This document shows positions 46,908 to 56,400 of a DNA stretch of 64,000 nt, piece after piece. How positions within the stretch are numbered: the stretch's first letter is position 1; each line of letters opens with the position of its first letter. Position numbers and translations under genes: made by a program. Origin of the DNA: Porticoccaceae bacterium. GTDB taxonomy: Bacteria > Pseudomonadota > Gammaproteobacteria > Pseudomonadales > Porticoccaceae. The notes under the pieces were generated by a model that worked only from the letters and a program-made list of their open reading frames with translations, was not told the DNA's origin and searched no databases. The DNA is taken from the NCBI GenBank assembly GCA_018654575.1, contig JABILI010000003.1, positions 1 to 64,000 of the forward strand, written 5' to 3'.

Positions 46908-48440
46908 ATGCATGAGATTCTCGAAGAATTGGAAGAAAAACGACGCCTAGCTCGCTTGGGCGGGGGGCAGAAACGTATCGATGCTCAGCATGCTAAGGGT
47001 AAGCTGACCGCTCGGGAGCGACTAGATTTATTGCTTGATGATAATAGTTTTGAAGAATGGGATATGTTTGTTGAGCATCGGTGCACTGACTTTGATATGG
47101 ACAAGCAGCATGTTCCCGGTGATGGAGTAATCATTGGTTATGGCACTATCAATGGCCGATTAGTCTTCGTTTTTAGCCAAGATTTTACAGTCTTTGGCGG
47201 CGCACTCTCTGAGGCGCATGCTGAGAAAATATGTAAGTTAATGGATCATGCGATGAAAGTCGGCGCTCCCATTATTGGGCTTAATGATTCGGGAGGCGCT
47301 CGTATCCAAGAGGGCGTGGCTTCTTTAGGAGGCTATGCTGAGGTGTTTCAACGGAACGTCATGGCATCGGGGGTGATACCTCAAATATCAATGGTTATGG
47401 GGCCCTGCGCTGGTGGAGCGGTTTATTCTCCAGCGATCACTGACTTTATTTTTATGGTACAAGACAGTTCGTATATGTTTGTTACCGGCCCAGATGTCGT
47501 TAAAACAGTGACCCATGAAACGGTTACCGCTGAAGAGTTGGGTGGAGCGATTACTCATTCTAGCAAGTCAGGTGTGGCCGATCTTGCCTTTGAAAATGAT
47601 GTAGAGGCTCTTGCCAAACTACGCCATTTTTTCAATTACCTGCCAGCCAATAACAAAGAGAAGCCCCCGGTATGGCCTACAGTTGATCCGGCCGACAGAA
47701 TCGAAATGTCTCTGGATACTATTATCCCTAGTGATCCCAATAAACCCTACGACATGAAAGAAGTCATTTTAAAGGTCGCTGATGAAGGGGTTTTCTTTGA
47801 AACACAGGTTAGCTATGCGAAAAATATTATTACCGGGTTTATTCGTATCGAAGGATCAAGTGTCGGTGTAGTGGCTAACCAGCCCATGGTCTTGGCGGGT
47901 TGTTTAGACATAGATGCATCCAAAAAGGCGGCGCGGTTCATCCGTTTCTGTGATGCCTTCAATATTCCAGTACTCACGTTTGTTGATGTCCCAGGCTTCA
48001 TGCCGGGCACTAGTCAGGAATATGGTGGCATTATTAAACATGGTGCAAAATTACTATACGCTTATGCCGAATGCACTGTACCCAAAGTAACGGTTATTAC
48101 TCGCAAAGCCTATGGCGGCGCCTATGACGTAATGTCTTCTAAGCATTTACGCGGCGATGTTAATTTGGCATGGCCTACGGCAGAAATCGCCGTCATGGGC
48201 CCCAAGGGCGCGGTAGAAATTATCTTTCGTAAAGATATCGGTGATGAGGAAAAGATCGCTGCGCGTACCGAAGAATATCGTAAGAAATTTGCTAACCCAT
48301 TTATCGCAGGTAAACGCGGTTATATCGACGATGTCATTATGCCTCACAGCACCCGAAAGCGAGTGGCACGCTCTCTGGCAATGCTTAAAAATAAAAGTGT
48401 TGAAAATCCCAGGCGCAAACACGGCAATATTCCGCTATAA
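46908..48440 (+). CDS. pccB: Propionyl-CoA carboxylase, carboxyltransferase (beta) subunit
   Basis: Transfers carboxyl from biotin to propionyl-CoA (some relatives also use acetyl-CoA). The 510 residues show both crotonase-fold halves: [57 protein letters not shown] and [12 protein letters not shown] in the first; [31 protein letters not shown] and [20 protein letters not shown] in the second. The Asp in FxDVPGFxPGxxQE and glycine-rich oxyanion loops match PccB. Starts 23 bp after the mutase gene. Confidence 0.95.
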   Translation: MHEILEELEEKRRLARLGGGQKRIDAQHAKGKLTARERLDLLLDDNSFEEWDMFVEHRCTDFDMDKQHVPGDGVIIGYGTINGRLVFVFSQDFTVFGGALSEAHAEKICKLMDHAMKVGAPIIGLNDSGGARIQEGVASLGGYAEVFQRNVMASGVIPQISMVMGPCAGGAVYSPAITDFIFMVQDSSYMFVTGPDVVKTVTHETVTAEELGGAITHSSKSGVADLAFENDVEALAKLRHFFNYLPANNKEKPPVWPTVDPADRIEMSLDTIIPSDPNKPYDMKEVILKVADEGVFFETQVSYAKNIITGFIRIEGSSVGVVANQPMVLAGCLDIDASKKAARFIRFCDAFNIPVLTFVDVPGFMPGTSQEYGGIIKHGAKLLYAYAECTVPKVTVITRKAYGGAYDVMSSKHLRGDVNLAWPTAEIAVMGPKGAVEIIFRKDIGDEEKIAARTEEYRKKFANPFIAGKRGYIDDVIMPHSTRKRVARSLAMLKNKSVENPRRKHGNIPL

Positions 48441-48464
48441 AACCTCATTGATGAGAACAGAGCT

Positions 48465-50447
48465 ATGTTGAAAAAAATTCTAGTGGCGAATAGGGGTGAA
48501 ATTGCCTGTCGCGTTTTTGCCACGGCTAAAAAAATGGGTATTGCGACGGTCGCGGTCTACTCTGATGCGGACCGTGATGCGCTGCATGTGCAAATGGCTG
48601 ATGAGGCCGTCTATATAGGGTCTTCCGTCTCTGCGGAAAGCTACCTTGTGATCGAAAAAATCATTCAGGCCTGCTTGGATACTGGCGCCGATGCAGTACA
48701 CCCAGGGTACGGTTTTCTATCTGAGAACAACAAATTCCGCGATGCATTAGATACTGCGGGGATCATCTTTATTGGCCCGGGGAAAAAGGCCATTGAATCT
48801 ATGGGCGACAAGATCACCTCTAAGCTTATTGCGCAAAAGGCGGGAGTTAATTGTATCCCCGGTTATACCGATGTTGTTCGCGATGCTGATCATGCGCTTG
48901 AGGTCTGTGCCGAAATTGGCTATCCCGTGATGCTTAAAGCCTCTGCCGGCGGTGGTGGCAAAGGCATGCGCGTAGCGATGAATGAAGATGAATGCCGCGA
49001 TGGGTTTGAGCGCGCTACCAACGAAGCGCGTTCTAGTTTTGGTGATACGCGTATCTTTATCGAAAAGTATATTCAGCAACCTCGTCATATTGAGATCCAA
49101 GTGATGGCAGATGGCCATGGCAACGTGATTTATTTAGGCGAACGAGAGTGTTCTATTCAGCGGCGACACCAAAAAGTGATAGAAGAGGCTCCTTCTCCAT
49201 TCCTAAACGAAACAACAAGGCAAAAGATGGGAGAGCAGAGCTGTGCCTTAGCGCGTGCGGTAGACTATCAGTCTGCTGGAACGGTCGAGTTTATAGCAGA
49301 TGCTGACATGAACTTCTATTTCTTGGAAATGAATACTAGGCTTCAGGTAGAGCATCCTGTGACCGAGTTAGTCACCGGTCAAGATTTGGTAGAGTTAATG
49401 ATTAGAGTGGCTGCGGGTGAGGAACTTCCACTGACTCAGCAGGATGTTAGTTTAACTGGCTGGGCGATGGAGTCGCGAGTCTATGCTGAAGACCCGTTCC
49501 GCAATTTCTTACCTTCCGTTGGCCGCCTAGTTCGTTATTCTGAGCCTGAAGGCGAGGGTGTTCGAGTTGATAGTGGCGTCTATGAAGGAGGCGAAGTGTC
49601 TATATTCTATGACCCAATGATTGCCAAGTTAATCACCTATGGTGAAGACCGCAGCCAGTCAATTGATCGTATGGTGGACGCCCTCGATAATTATTATATT
49701 CGTGGTGTGAATCACAATATAAGCTTTTTGAACGCCTTGATGGTGCACCCGCGTTTTATTGCTGGTGATTTGAGCACTAATTTTATTGCCGATGAATTCC
49801 CTGATGGTTTTAATGCCGACTTAGTTGTACAGGCTGACCCAGCAATTGCGTTGGTTGTTGTCGGTGCTGTTCATCAACTTCAAGAAGAGCGAGCGAGCTT
49901 GCTGTCTAACCAGCTAACCGGTCATGAGCATATAGCAAACCGAGATTGGGTTTTGGTGGTTGGAGATCAACACTCAACGGTGAGTGTTGATCTCACAGAA
50001 AGTGGATATTTGGTAAGTTTGGATAATTCAGACTATCAGGTCGAAACAAATTGGAGTTTGGGCGAACCACTTTTTAAGGCTACAGTTAATGATAAAGATA
50101 TTTCAGTCCAAGTAGAGAGTGGCGCAAAGGGCTATAAGTTGTTTTATCAAGGTGCAGAGATAAATGCTCAGGTACTTTCACCGAAAGCTACAATGCTATC
50201 GGCCCATATGATCTTCAAAGCGCCTGCTGATACGTCTAAGTTTTTGCTTTCGCCAATGCCGGGCTTACTTGTAAAAATGGCTGTTCAAGAGGGGCAAGAG
50301 ATTAAAGAGGGCGAGGAACTAGCCGTCGTTGAGGCCATGAAAATGGAAAATAGCCTTCGTGCTGTTCAAGATGGTATTGTGGCTAAAATATCAGCTATTG
50401 AGGGTGACAGTTTGATGGTTGATGAAATTATTTTAGAGTTTGAGTAG
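48465..50447 (+). CDS. pccA: Propionyl/acetyl-CoA carboxylase, biotin-carrying alpha subunit
   Basis: Carboxylates its own biotin using ATP and bicarbonate. Layout of the 660 residues: biotin carboxylase domain 1-445 (KILVANRGEIACRV, LKASAGGGGKGMRV, ERECSIQRRHQKVIEEAPSP, FLEMNTRLQVEHPVTE), a BT-type linker about 480-580, and C-terminal biotinyl domain. Biotin attaches at Lys626 in EAMKMEN. A perfect 14-bp inverted repeat lies in the linker coding region (49963-49994). Bicarbonate need gives a reason for the carbonic anhydrase gene downstream. Starts 24 bp after pccB. Confidence 0.95.
   Translation: MLKKILVANRGEIACRVFATAKKMGIATVAVYSDADRDALHVQMADEAVYIGSSVSAESYLVIEKIIQACLDTGADAVHPGYGFLSENNKFRDALDTAGIIFIGPGKKAIESMGDKITSKLIAQKAGVNCIPGYTDVVRDADHALEVCAEIGYPVMLKASAGGGGKGMRVAMNEDECRDGFERATNEARSSFGDTRIFIEKYIQQPRHIEIQVMADGHGNVIYLGERECSIQRRHQKVIEEAPSPFLNETTRQKMGEQSCALARAVDYQSAGTVEFIADADMNFYFLEMNTRLQVEHPVTELVTGQDLVELMIRVAAGEELPLTQQDVSLTGWAMESRVYAEDPFRNFLPSVGRLVRYSEPEGEGVRVDSGVYEGGEVSIFYDPMIAKLITYGEDRSQSIDRMVDALDNYYIRGVNHNISFLNALMVHPRFIAGDLSTNFIADEFPDGFNADLVVQADPAIALVVVGAVHQLQEERASLLSNQLTGHEHIANRDWVLVVGDQHSTVSVDLTESGYLVSLDNSDYQVETNWSLGEPLFKATVNDKDISVQVESGAKGYKLFYQGAEINAQVLSPKATMLSAHMIFKAPADTSKFLLSPMPGLLVKMAVQEGQEIKEGEELAVVEAMKMENSLRAVQDGIVAKISAIEGDSLMVDEIILEFE
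49963..49994. repeat. Perfect 14-bp inverted repeat inside pccA
   Basis: GAGATCAACACTCA and its exact reverse complement TGAGTGTTGATCTC flank ACGG. The mRNA would form a 14-bp hairpin with a 4-base loop. There is no following T run. It encodes part of the linker domain (around GDQHSTVSVDLT). Confidence 0.85.
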
Positions 50448-50454
50448 CACTTGA

Positions 50455-51432
50455 ATGACAGATAAATCCCAATCTTTAGCAGATCAGGTTCGAGCAGGTG
50501 ATCGCCGTGCCCTAGCCAAAGCGATCACCTTGGTAGAGTCGACAAGAGAAGATCACCGAGAAGAGGCATCGACCTTACTTGAAGCCCTAATGCCTTATTC
50601 CGGGGACTCTATCCGTCTCGGTATTTCTGGTGCGCCAGGCGCGGGCAAATCAACGTTTATTGAGGTGTTTGGCAATCATATTATAGAGCAGGGGCACAGC
50701 GTGGCGGTGTTGGCTGTAGACCCATCTTCTGCCGTCACAGGTGGATCTATTCTTGGCGACAAAACGAGAATGGAAACGCTCGCGTTTGCAGAGAAAGCGT
50801 TTGTTAGGCCTTCACCAGCTGGAAAAACCTTAGGTGGTGTGACACGGCGAACGAGAGAATCCATGCTAATCTGTGAAGCCGCTGGATTCGATGTTATCTT
50901 GGTTGAAACTGTTGGGGTCGGGCAGTCAGAGACTGCTGTGGCGGACATGGCCGATATGTTTTTGTTACTGTTATCGCCCTCTGGAGGAGATGAATTGCAG
51001 GGAATTAAGCGTGGCATTATGGAGTTGGCCGATTTAGTATTGGTTAACAAAGCGGACGGTGATCAGAGCGCAGCAGCGGCCCAAACACAGTCTGACTATA
51101 GATCTGCTATTCATTTTATGAAGTCACGCTTTGACCATTGGCAACCGCCCGTCATGACATGTTCTGCACTGAAAAACCAAGGCATTGAAGATGTCTGGGA
51201 TAAGGTAACTGAGTTTAGTTTGGCGCTTTCTGCAAAGGGGCAATTAGCGAAACTTCGTGCTCAACAATCCAAGGCCTGGATGTGGTCTGAGACGGCCGAA
51301 TCTCTCATTGCTGACTTAAAGGCGGACCCTAATGTTAAAAATTTAGTCCCTGATCTGGAGGCTGCGGTACTAGAAGGAACTTTGCCAGCAACCATAGCGG
51401 CTCAAAGACTGGTTGAGTCCTATAAAAAATAG
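50455..51432 (+). CDS. meaB: Methylmalonyl-CoA mutase-associated GTPase MeaB
   Basis: G3E-family P-loop GTPase that protects and reloads B12 in the mutase (often annotated ArgK). The 325 residues contain the P-loop LGISGAPGAGKSTFIE, VDPSSAVTGGSILGDKTRM, the switch/Walker B ILVETVGVGQSE, base-recognition VNKADGD, and the C-terminal dimerisation region. ATG at 50455 lies 7 bases after pccA. Shares the operon with its client mutase. Confidence 0.95.
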   Translation: MTDKSQSLADQVRAGDRRALAKAITLVESTREDHREEASTLLEALMPYSGDSIRLGISGAPGAGKSTFIEVFGNHIIEQGHSVAVLAVDPSSAVTGGSILGDKTRMETLAFAEKAFVRPSPAGKTLGGVTRRTRESMLICEAAGFDVILVETVGVGQSETAVADMADMFLLLLSPSGGDELQGIKRGIMELADLVLVNKADGDQSAAAAQTQSDYRSAIHFMKSRFDHWQPPVMTCSALKNQGIEDVWDKVTEFSLALSAKGQLAKLRAQQSKAWMWSETAESLIADLKADPNVKNLVPDLEAAVLEGTLPATIAAQRLVESYKK

Positions 51433-51477
51433 ATTAAGTTTATACTTTCTCGAACATATAATTAAAAGTTGACCCCT

Positions 51478-52065
51478 ATGTCTGAAAACACCAGAGAGAC
51501 TGAAAATTTCACTTCAATTGTCGAAGCTAATACCCATTACAGCAAGTCATTTAGTCAGTCTGAATTACAGCCACAACCAACCAGGCATATATCCATTTTA
51601 ACTTGCATGGACTCTCGAATGGATCCATATAAATTTGCAGGCTTACTCGATGGCGAAGCTCACATTATTCGCAATGCCGGCGGCAGGGCTACAGAGGATG
51701 CAATTCGCTCGCTGATTATTTCCCACAAGTTTCTTGGCACCCTCGACTGGTTTGTCATTCACCACACCAATTGCGGTATGACATTAGTGACCGATGACGT
51801 GATTGGTGAATTATTGGAGGGCGATTTAGAAACCGCGGTGCTTGAAGAGGGTGTTTGGGTTAACCCCAAGAGAGAGTCAACCGCCAACACAAAACCTGGG
51901 TCTGCGGTAGGTAAAGCTATCGACTGGCACACCTTTACTGATCTAAGAGAAAGTGTCCTAAAGGATATTAGCACCATCCGGAATCATAACCTTGTCCCTA
52001 ACCATATCAATATTTTTGGCTTTATTTTTGACGTCAAAACAGGCAAATTAACTCCCGTTAACTAA
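51478..52065 (+). CDS. Beta-class carbonic anhydrase
   Basis: Zinc enzyme interconverting CO2 and bicarbonate. The 195-residue protein has ILTCMDSRMDP (zinc Cys and the Asp-Arg pair), HIIRNAGGRATEDAIRSL, and the second ligand pair in FVIHHTNCGM (His and Cys, HxxC). It resembles the short beta-CA subtype (YbcF/Rv1284-like). It starts 45 bp after meaB in the same direction, so it is probably in the propionyl-CoA operon, where it could feed bicarbonate to PccA. ATG at 51478 is preferred to TTG at 51469. Confidence 0.9.
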   Translation: MSENTRETENFTSIVEANTHYSKSFSQSELQPQPTRHISILTCMDSRMDPYKFAGLLDGEAHIIRNAGGRATEDAIRSLIISHKFLGTLDWFVIHHTNCGMTLVTDDVIGELLEGDLETAVLEEGVWVNPKRESTANTKPGSAVGKAIDWHTFTDLRESVLKDISTIRNHNLVPNHINIFGFIFDVKTGKLTPVN

Positions 52066-52092
52066 ATCACAAATTGGCGCTAGGAGGTCAGT

Positions 52093-53292
52093 ATAAAAGG
52101 GTTTGGACCGGGGTTTTTGGTTACCGCGGCCTTTATTGGGCCTGGAAGTATTGCCACTGCCAGTGTTGCTGGGGCAAATTTTGGTTTTGTACTGCTTTGG
52201 GCCTTGCTGTTTTCTCTTATTGCTACCATCGTGCTGCAAGAAATGGCAGCTCGGCTAGGGTTAGTCTCTGGCTCCGGTCTATCTCAAGCACTGCGAAGTA
52301 CCTTTAGTAATCCTATAATAAGCCGCTGTGCTGTCGTCCTGGTAGTTTCGGCGATTGGCATTGGTAACGCCGCCTATGAGGCAGGTAATATTTCAGGAGC
52401 CGCGCTTGGGCTAGCAACCATCGCACCCTTATCGGCCGCTTGGTGTGCTCTTGTTATCGGTATTCTTAGTGCGCTGCTGCTAGGTACGGGGGGCTACAAG
52501 CTCTTAGAGCCGGTATTGATTATCTTGGTACTCACTATGAGTAGCGTCTTTGTGGTGACCATGGTGCTTGTAGATGTTGACTATGGAGCGCTGTTCAGGG
52601 GGTTAGTGACCCCGCAAATACCTGAGGGATCAGCACGGACGATTATTGCCCTTATTGGGACTACAGTTGTGCCCTACAATCTATTTCTCCACGCCAATGC
52701 GGTACAAGAAAAATGGCGCGGTGTGGATCTGGAAACTGCTATTGGGCAATCACGTAAAGACACTATGGTTTCGATCGGCCTAGGCGGATTGATTACCCTT
52801 GCAGTGATGAGCACCGCAGCGGTCGCATTTTTCCAGACCGGCAACCCATTCTCGGCTCAGTCTTTGGCAACTCAACTAGAGCCAGTGCTGGGTAGTGGCG
52901 CTAATTATTTTTTCGCCCTTGGTCTTGTGGCGGCGGGTTTAACGAGTGCTATTACAGCCCCCCTAGCTGCTGCCTATGCTGTCAGTGGGGCATTGGGCTG
53001 GCCCTCTGATTTTGCAGACCGTCGCTTCCGCGGCATCTGGTTAACGGTGCTTACCATTGGCACTCTGTTTGCTGCAGTGGGCACCAAGCCTATAGCTGCC
53101 ATACTCTTCGCTCAGGCCGCCAATGGCCTGTTATTGCCTATTATCGCTGTGTTCCTGCTTATTATTATGAACCGCGGCGACTTGCTAGGTGATCACCGCA
53201 ATAAGTGGACTGCTAATGTCATTGGTGGGACAGTGGTGGTTACTGTTACGGCTCTAGGTGTCTTTAATATTGCTAAGCTTTTTCTTTCATAG
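52093..53292 (+). CDS. NRAMP-superfamily transporter lacking the DPGN/MPH metal site; apparent ATA start
   Basis: A 399-residue protein with about eleven membrane helices and clear NRAMP family sequence (GPGFLVTAAFIGPGSIATASVAGANFGFVLLW, LQEMAARLGLVSG). The metal-binding motif of TM1, normally DPGN, is GPGS (residues 16-19). The TM6 motif, normally MPH(N), is VPYN. The Asp, Asn and Met that bind Mn/Fe in true NRAMPs are therefore missing, so the substrate is likely different. A strong AGGAGG at 52082-52087 sits 5 bases before ATA (52093), which restores the conserved GFGPGF start; the next TTG (52117) is 29 bases from that site. Lies in the propionyl-CoA/carbonic anhydrase operon. Confidence 0.85.
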   Translation: MKGFGPGFLVTAAFIGPGSIATASVAGANFGFVLLWALLFSLIATIVLQEMAARLGLVSGSGLSQALRSTFSNPIISRCAVVLVVSAIGIGNAAYEAGNISGAALGLATIAPLSAAWCALVIGILSALLLGTGGYKLLEPVLIILVLTMSSVFVVTMVLVDVDYGALFRGLVTPQIPEGSARTIIALIGTTVVPYNLFLHANAVQEKWRGVDLETAIGQSRKDTMVSIGLGGLITLAVMSTAAVAFFQTGNPFSAQSLATQLEPVLGSGANYFFALGLVAAGLTSAITAPLAAAYAVSGALGWPSDFADRRFRGIWLTVLTIGTLFAAVGTKPIAAILFAQAANGLLLPIIAVFLLIIMNRGDLLGDHRNKWTANVIGGTVVVTVTALGVFNIAKLFLS

Positions 53293-53371
53293 GATCATTA
53301 TCTGGCCAAGGTAAGCGCCCATAAAAGACACTATTTTTAGTAACCAATGGAATCTAACTAGCTTTTGATTT

Positions 53372-53392
53372 ACTTGCATGCAACAAGCAAGT
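53372..53392. promoter_or_regulatory. Nested palindrome upstream of icmF
   Basis: ACTTGC and GCAAGT arms enclose 9 bases, and inside them TTGCATGCAA (53374-53383) is itself a perfect 10-bp palindrome. It lies 68 bases before the icmF ATG. Its position suggests an operator, possibly for the TetR encoded after icmF. Confidence 0.4.
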
Positions 53393-53460
53393 TTATTAAG
53401 ATAACTGGCTGAGCAACATTGTTGCCAATTATGATATCCCTCATAACCTAGGAATGCACC

Positions 53461-56400
53461 ATGTCAGTTACTTCTAAGCGCGATACAACTATGCGGACTG
53501 TGAATAAATCAAATCCACAAAAATCCGTGCCTCTTCGATTCGTTACTGCTGCTAGTCTGTTTGATGGGCATGATGCTTCTATTAATATTATGCGTCGTAT
53601 TCTGCAGGGGGCGGGGGTGGAGGTGATTCACCTGGCTCATAATCGTTCGGTTGCCGAGGTCGTGGCAACGGCTTTGCAGGAAGATGTGCAGGGTATAGCT
53701 ATTAGTTCCTATCAGGGTGGTCATGTGGAGTACTTTAAGTATGCCGTGGACCTACTTAAAGAAGCGGGTGCTGAGCATATTCGTATCTTTGGTGGTGGTG
53801 GTGGGGTGATAGTTCCCGCTGAGATTACCGAGTTACAGGATTATGGTGTAGAGCGTATTTATTCACCCCACGATGGCCAAAATATAGGCTTAGTCGGCAT
53901 GATCGAGGATATGATTGAACGATGTTCTCTCAGTTCAGGATCACCGATAACAGTTCAATCCAAAGACCTTAATGTCGCCGATAAAGGTCAGCGTAATTTA
54001 GCGACTCTAATCACGGCTATTGAGCGTGAAGAGTTGAATGAGAAAGAGTTAAAGTCATTACGAGAGCAGGCGCAATTTTTGACCAACACTGTGCCGGTCC
54101 TTGGTATTACCGGTACTGGTGGAGCGGGTAAGTCTTCACTGACTGACGAGTTAATTCGTCGTTTTCGGCAGGACAGCGCAGATCAGCTAAAGATTGGAGT
54201 GCTGGCTATTGATCCCACTCGGCGTAAAACGGGTGGTGCGCTCTTAGGTGACCGTATTCGTATGAATGCGATTTATCATCCAAACATCTATATGCGTTCG
54301 ATAGGTACTCGCGGTGCGGTAGGAGAAGTGCCAGAGTCACTTACTGACATTATTAGCGCAATGCGTCTTAGTGGTTTTGATTTGGTAGTGGTTGAAACAC
54401 CCGGTATAGGCCAGGGTGATGCGGGTATTGTACCTTATGTCGATGTCCCTATTTATGTGATGACCCCAGAGTTTGGCGCTCAGAGCCAGTTAGAAAAAAT
54501 AGATATGCTGGATTATGCTGAGCTTGTGGTTATCAATAAATTTGACCGCAAGGGTAGTGAAGACGCCTATCGTGATGTGTGCAAGCAGATGCAGCGCAAC
54601 CGAGAGGCCTGGAGTGAGCTACCAGACTCTATGCCAGTGTTTGGTTCGATTGCATCGCACTTTAATGATGATGGGGTGACTGCAGCTTACCAAGAATTGC
54701 TAAAATTGTTACAGGCCAGAGGCCTCTGTCAATTTGACCAACACCTTGAGCCTGTCAGTTGTCGAATGTCGTCTGAAAAATCATCTGTAGTGCCGGCTGA
54801 CCGTCAGCGTTATTTAGCCGAGATTGCAGATACGGGGCGTAATTATCATCAGCATGTTGAGAAGCAGGCAACCTTGGCACGTCAAAAACAACAGTTGGCT
54901 GCGACCAAGAGTATGCTTAATGATTCAGGTGCTAAGGCACCTTTAGAGATTGATGAGCTTATTAAGGACCGAGAAAAAACGATGGATGGCCGAGCTGCTA
55001 CGCTATTAGAGAATTGGCCTGCAGTGGTGGAGGCTTATTCTGGTGATGAAAAAATCGACACCTTGTCAAATGGTAAGCAAGTGACTACCACATTAAATAG
55101 CATATCTCTTTCTGGAAACAAGATTTCTCGAGTTTCATTGCCGCGATTGAAGGACCATGGAGATCTATTAACGTGGTTAATGTTAGATAATCTTCCTGGT
55201 GAATTTCCTTATACGGCGGGCGTTTTCCCATTTAAGCGTGAGGGAGAAGACCCAGCGCGAATGTTCGCTGGTGAGGGGGATGCGTTTAAAACTAATCGTA
55301 GATTTAAAGCCCTTTCTGAACACAGTGAAGCGAAAAGACTGTCTACCGCTTTTGACTCGGTCACACTCTATGGGTGGGATCCGGGTGAGCGACCTGATAT
55401 CTATGGCAAAGTAGGCAACGCGGGGGTGTCTATCTGCACCTTGGATGACATGAAGGCACTCTATGATGGATTTGATCTCTGTGACCCTCGAACATCGGTG
55501 TCCATGACAATAAATGGACCGGCACCAACAGTGCTGGCTATGTTTCTTAATACCGCCATTGACCAGCAGGTGGATAAGTTTGCCACTGAGCATAAACGTC
55601 AGCCCAATGATAATGAATATGAGAAACTGCGCGCTAACGCTCTGAGCGCTGTACGAGGAACGGTACAGGCGGATATTCTTAAGGAAGACCAGGGACAGAA
55701 CACCTGTATTTTCTCTACCGAGTTCAGTCTGCGTATGATGGGTGATATGCAGCAGTATTTTATCGATAAGGACATTCGCAATTTCTATTCGGTCTCAATC
55801 TCTGGATACCATATTGCAGAAGCAGGGGCTAACCCTATTTCTCAGTTGGCCTTTACACTGTCTAACGGCTTTACCTTTGTTGAGGCTTATCTGGCCAGAG
55901 GCATGAATATTGATGATTTTGCGCCTAACCTGTCGTTCTTCTTTTCTAACGGCATGGATCCTGAGTACACGGTCATGGGGCGGGTGGCACGACGTATTTG
56001 GGCAACGGCTATGCGAGATCGATACGCGGCTAACCCACGAAGTCAAAAACTCAAATATCATATTCAAACCTCGGGTCGTTCTCTCCACGCCCAAGAAATG
56101 AATTTCAATGATATTCGCACGACCTTACAAGCCTTGATCGCCATTTATGATAATTGTAATAGCCTGCACACGAATGCCTACGATGAGGCAATTACCACCC
56201 CTACGGAGGAGTCGGTGCGCAGAGCGTTGGCTATCCAGCTGATTATTAACCAGGAGTGGGGCCTCGCCAAAAACGAAAACCCGAGTCAAGGGGCTTTTAT
56301 TATTGACGAACTCACCGCCTTAGTTGAAGAGGCCGTGTTGCAAGAGTTTGAGAAAATCTCTGATCGAGGCGGCGTCTTAGGTGCAATGGAAACAGGTTAC

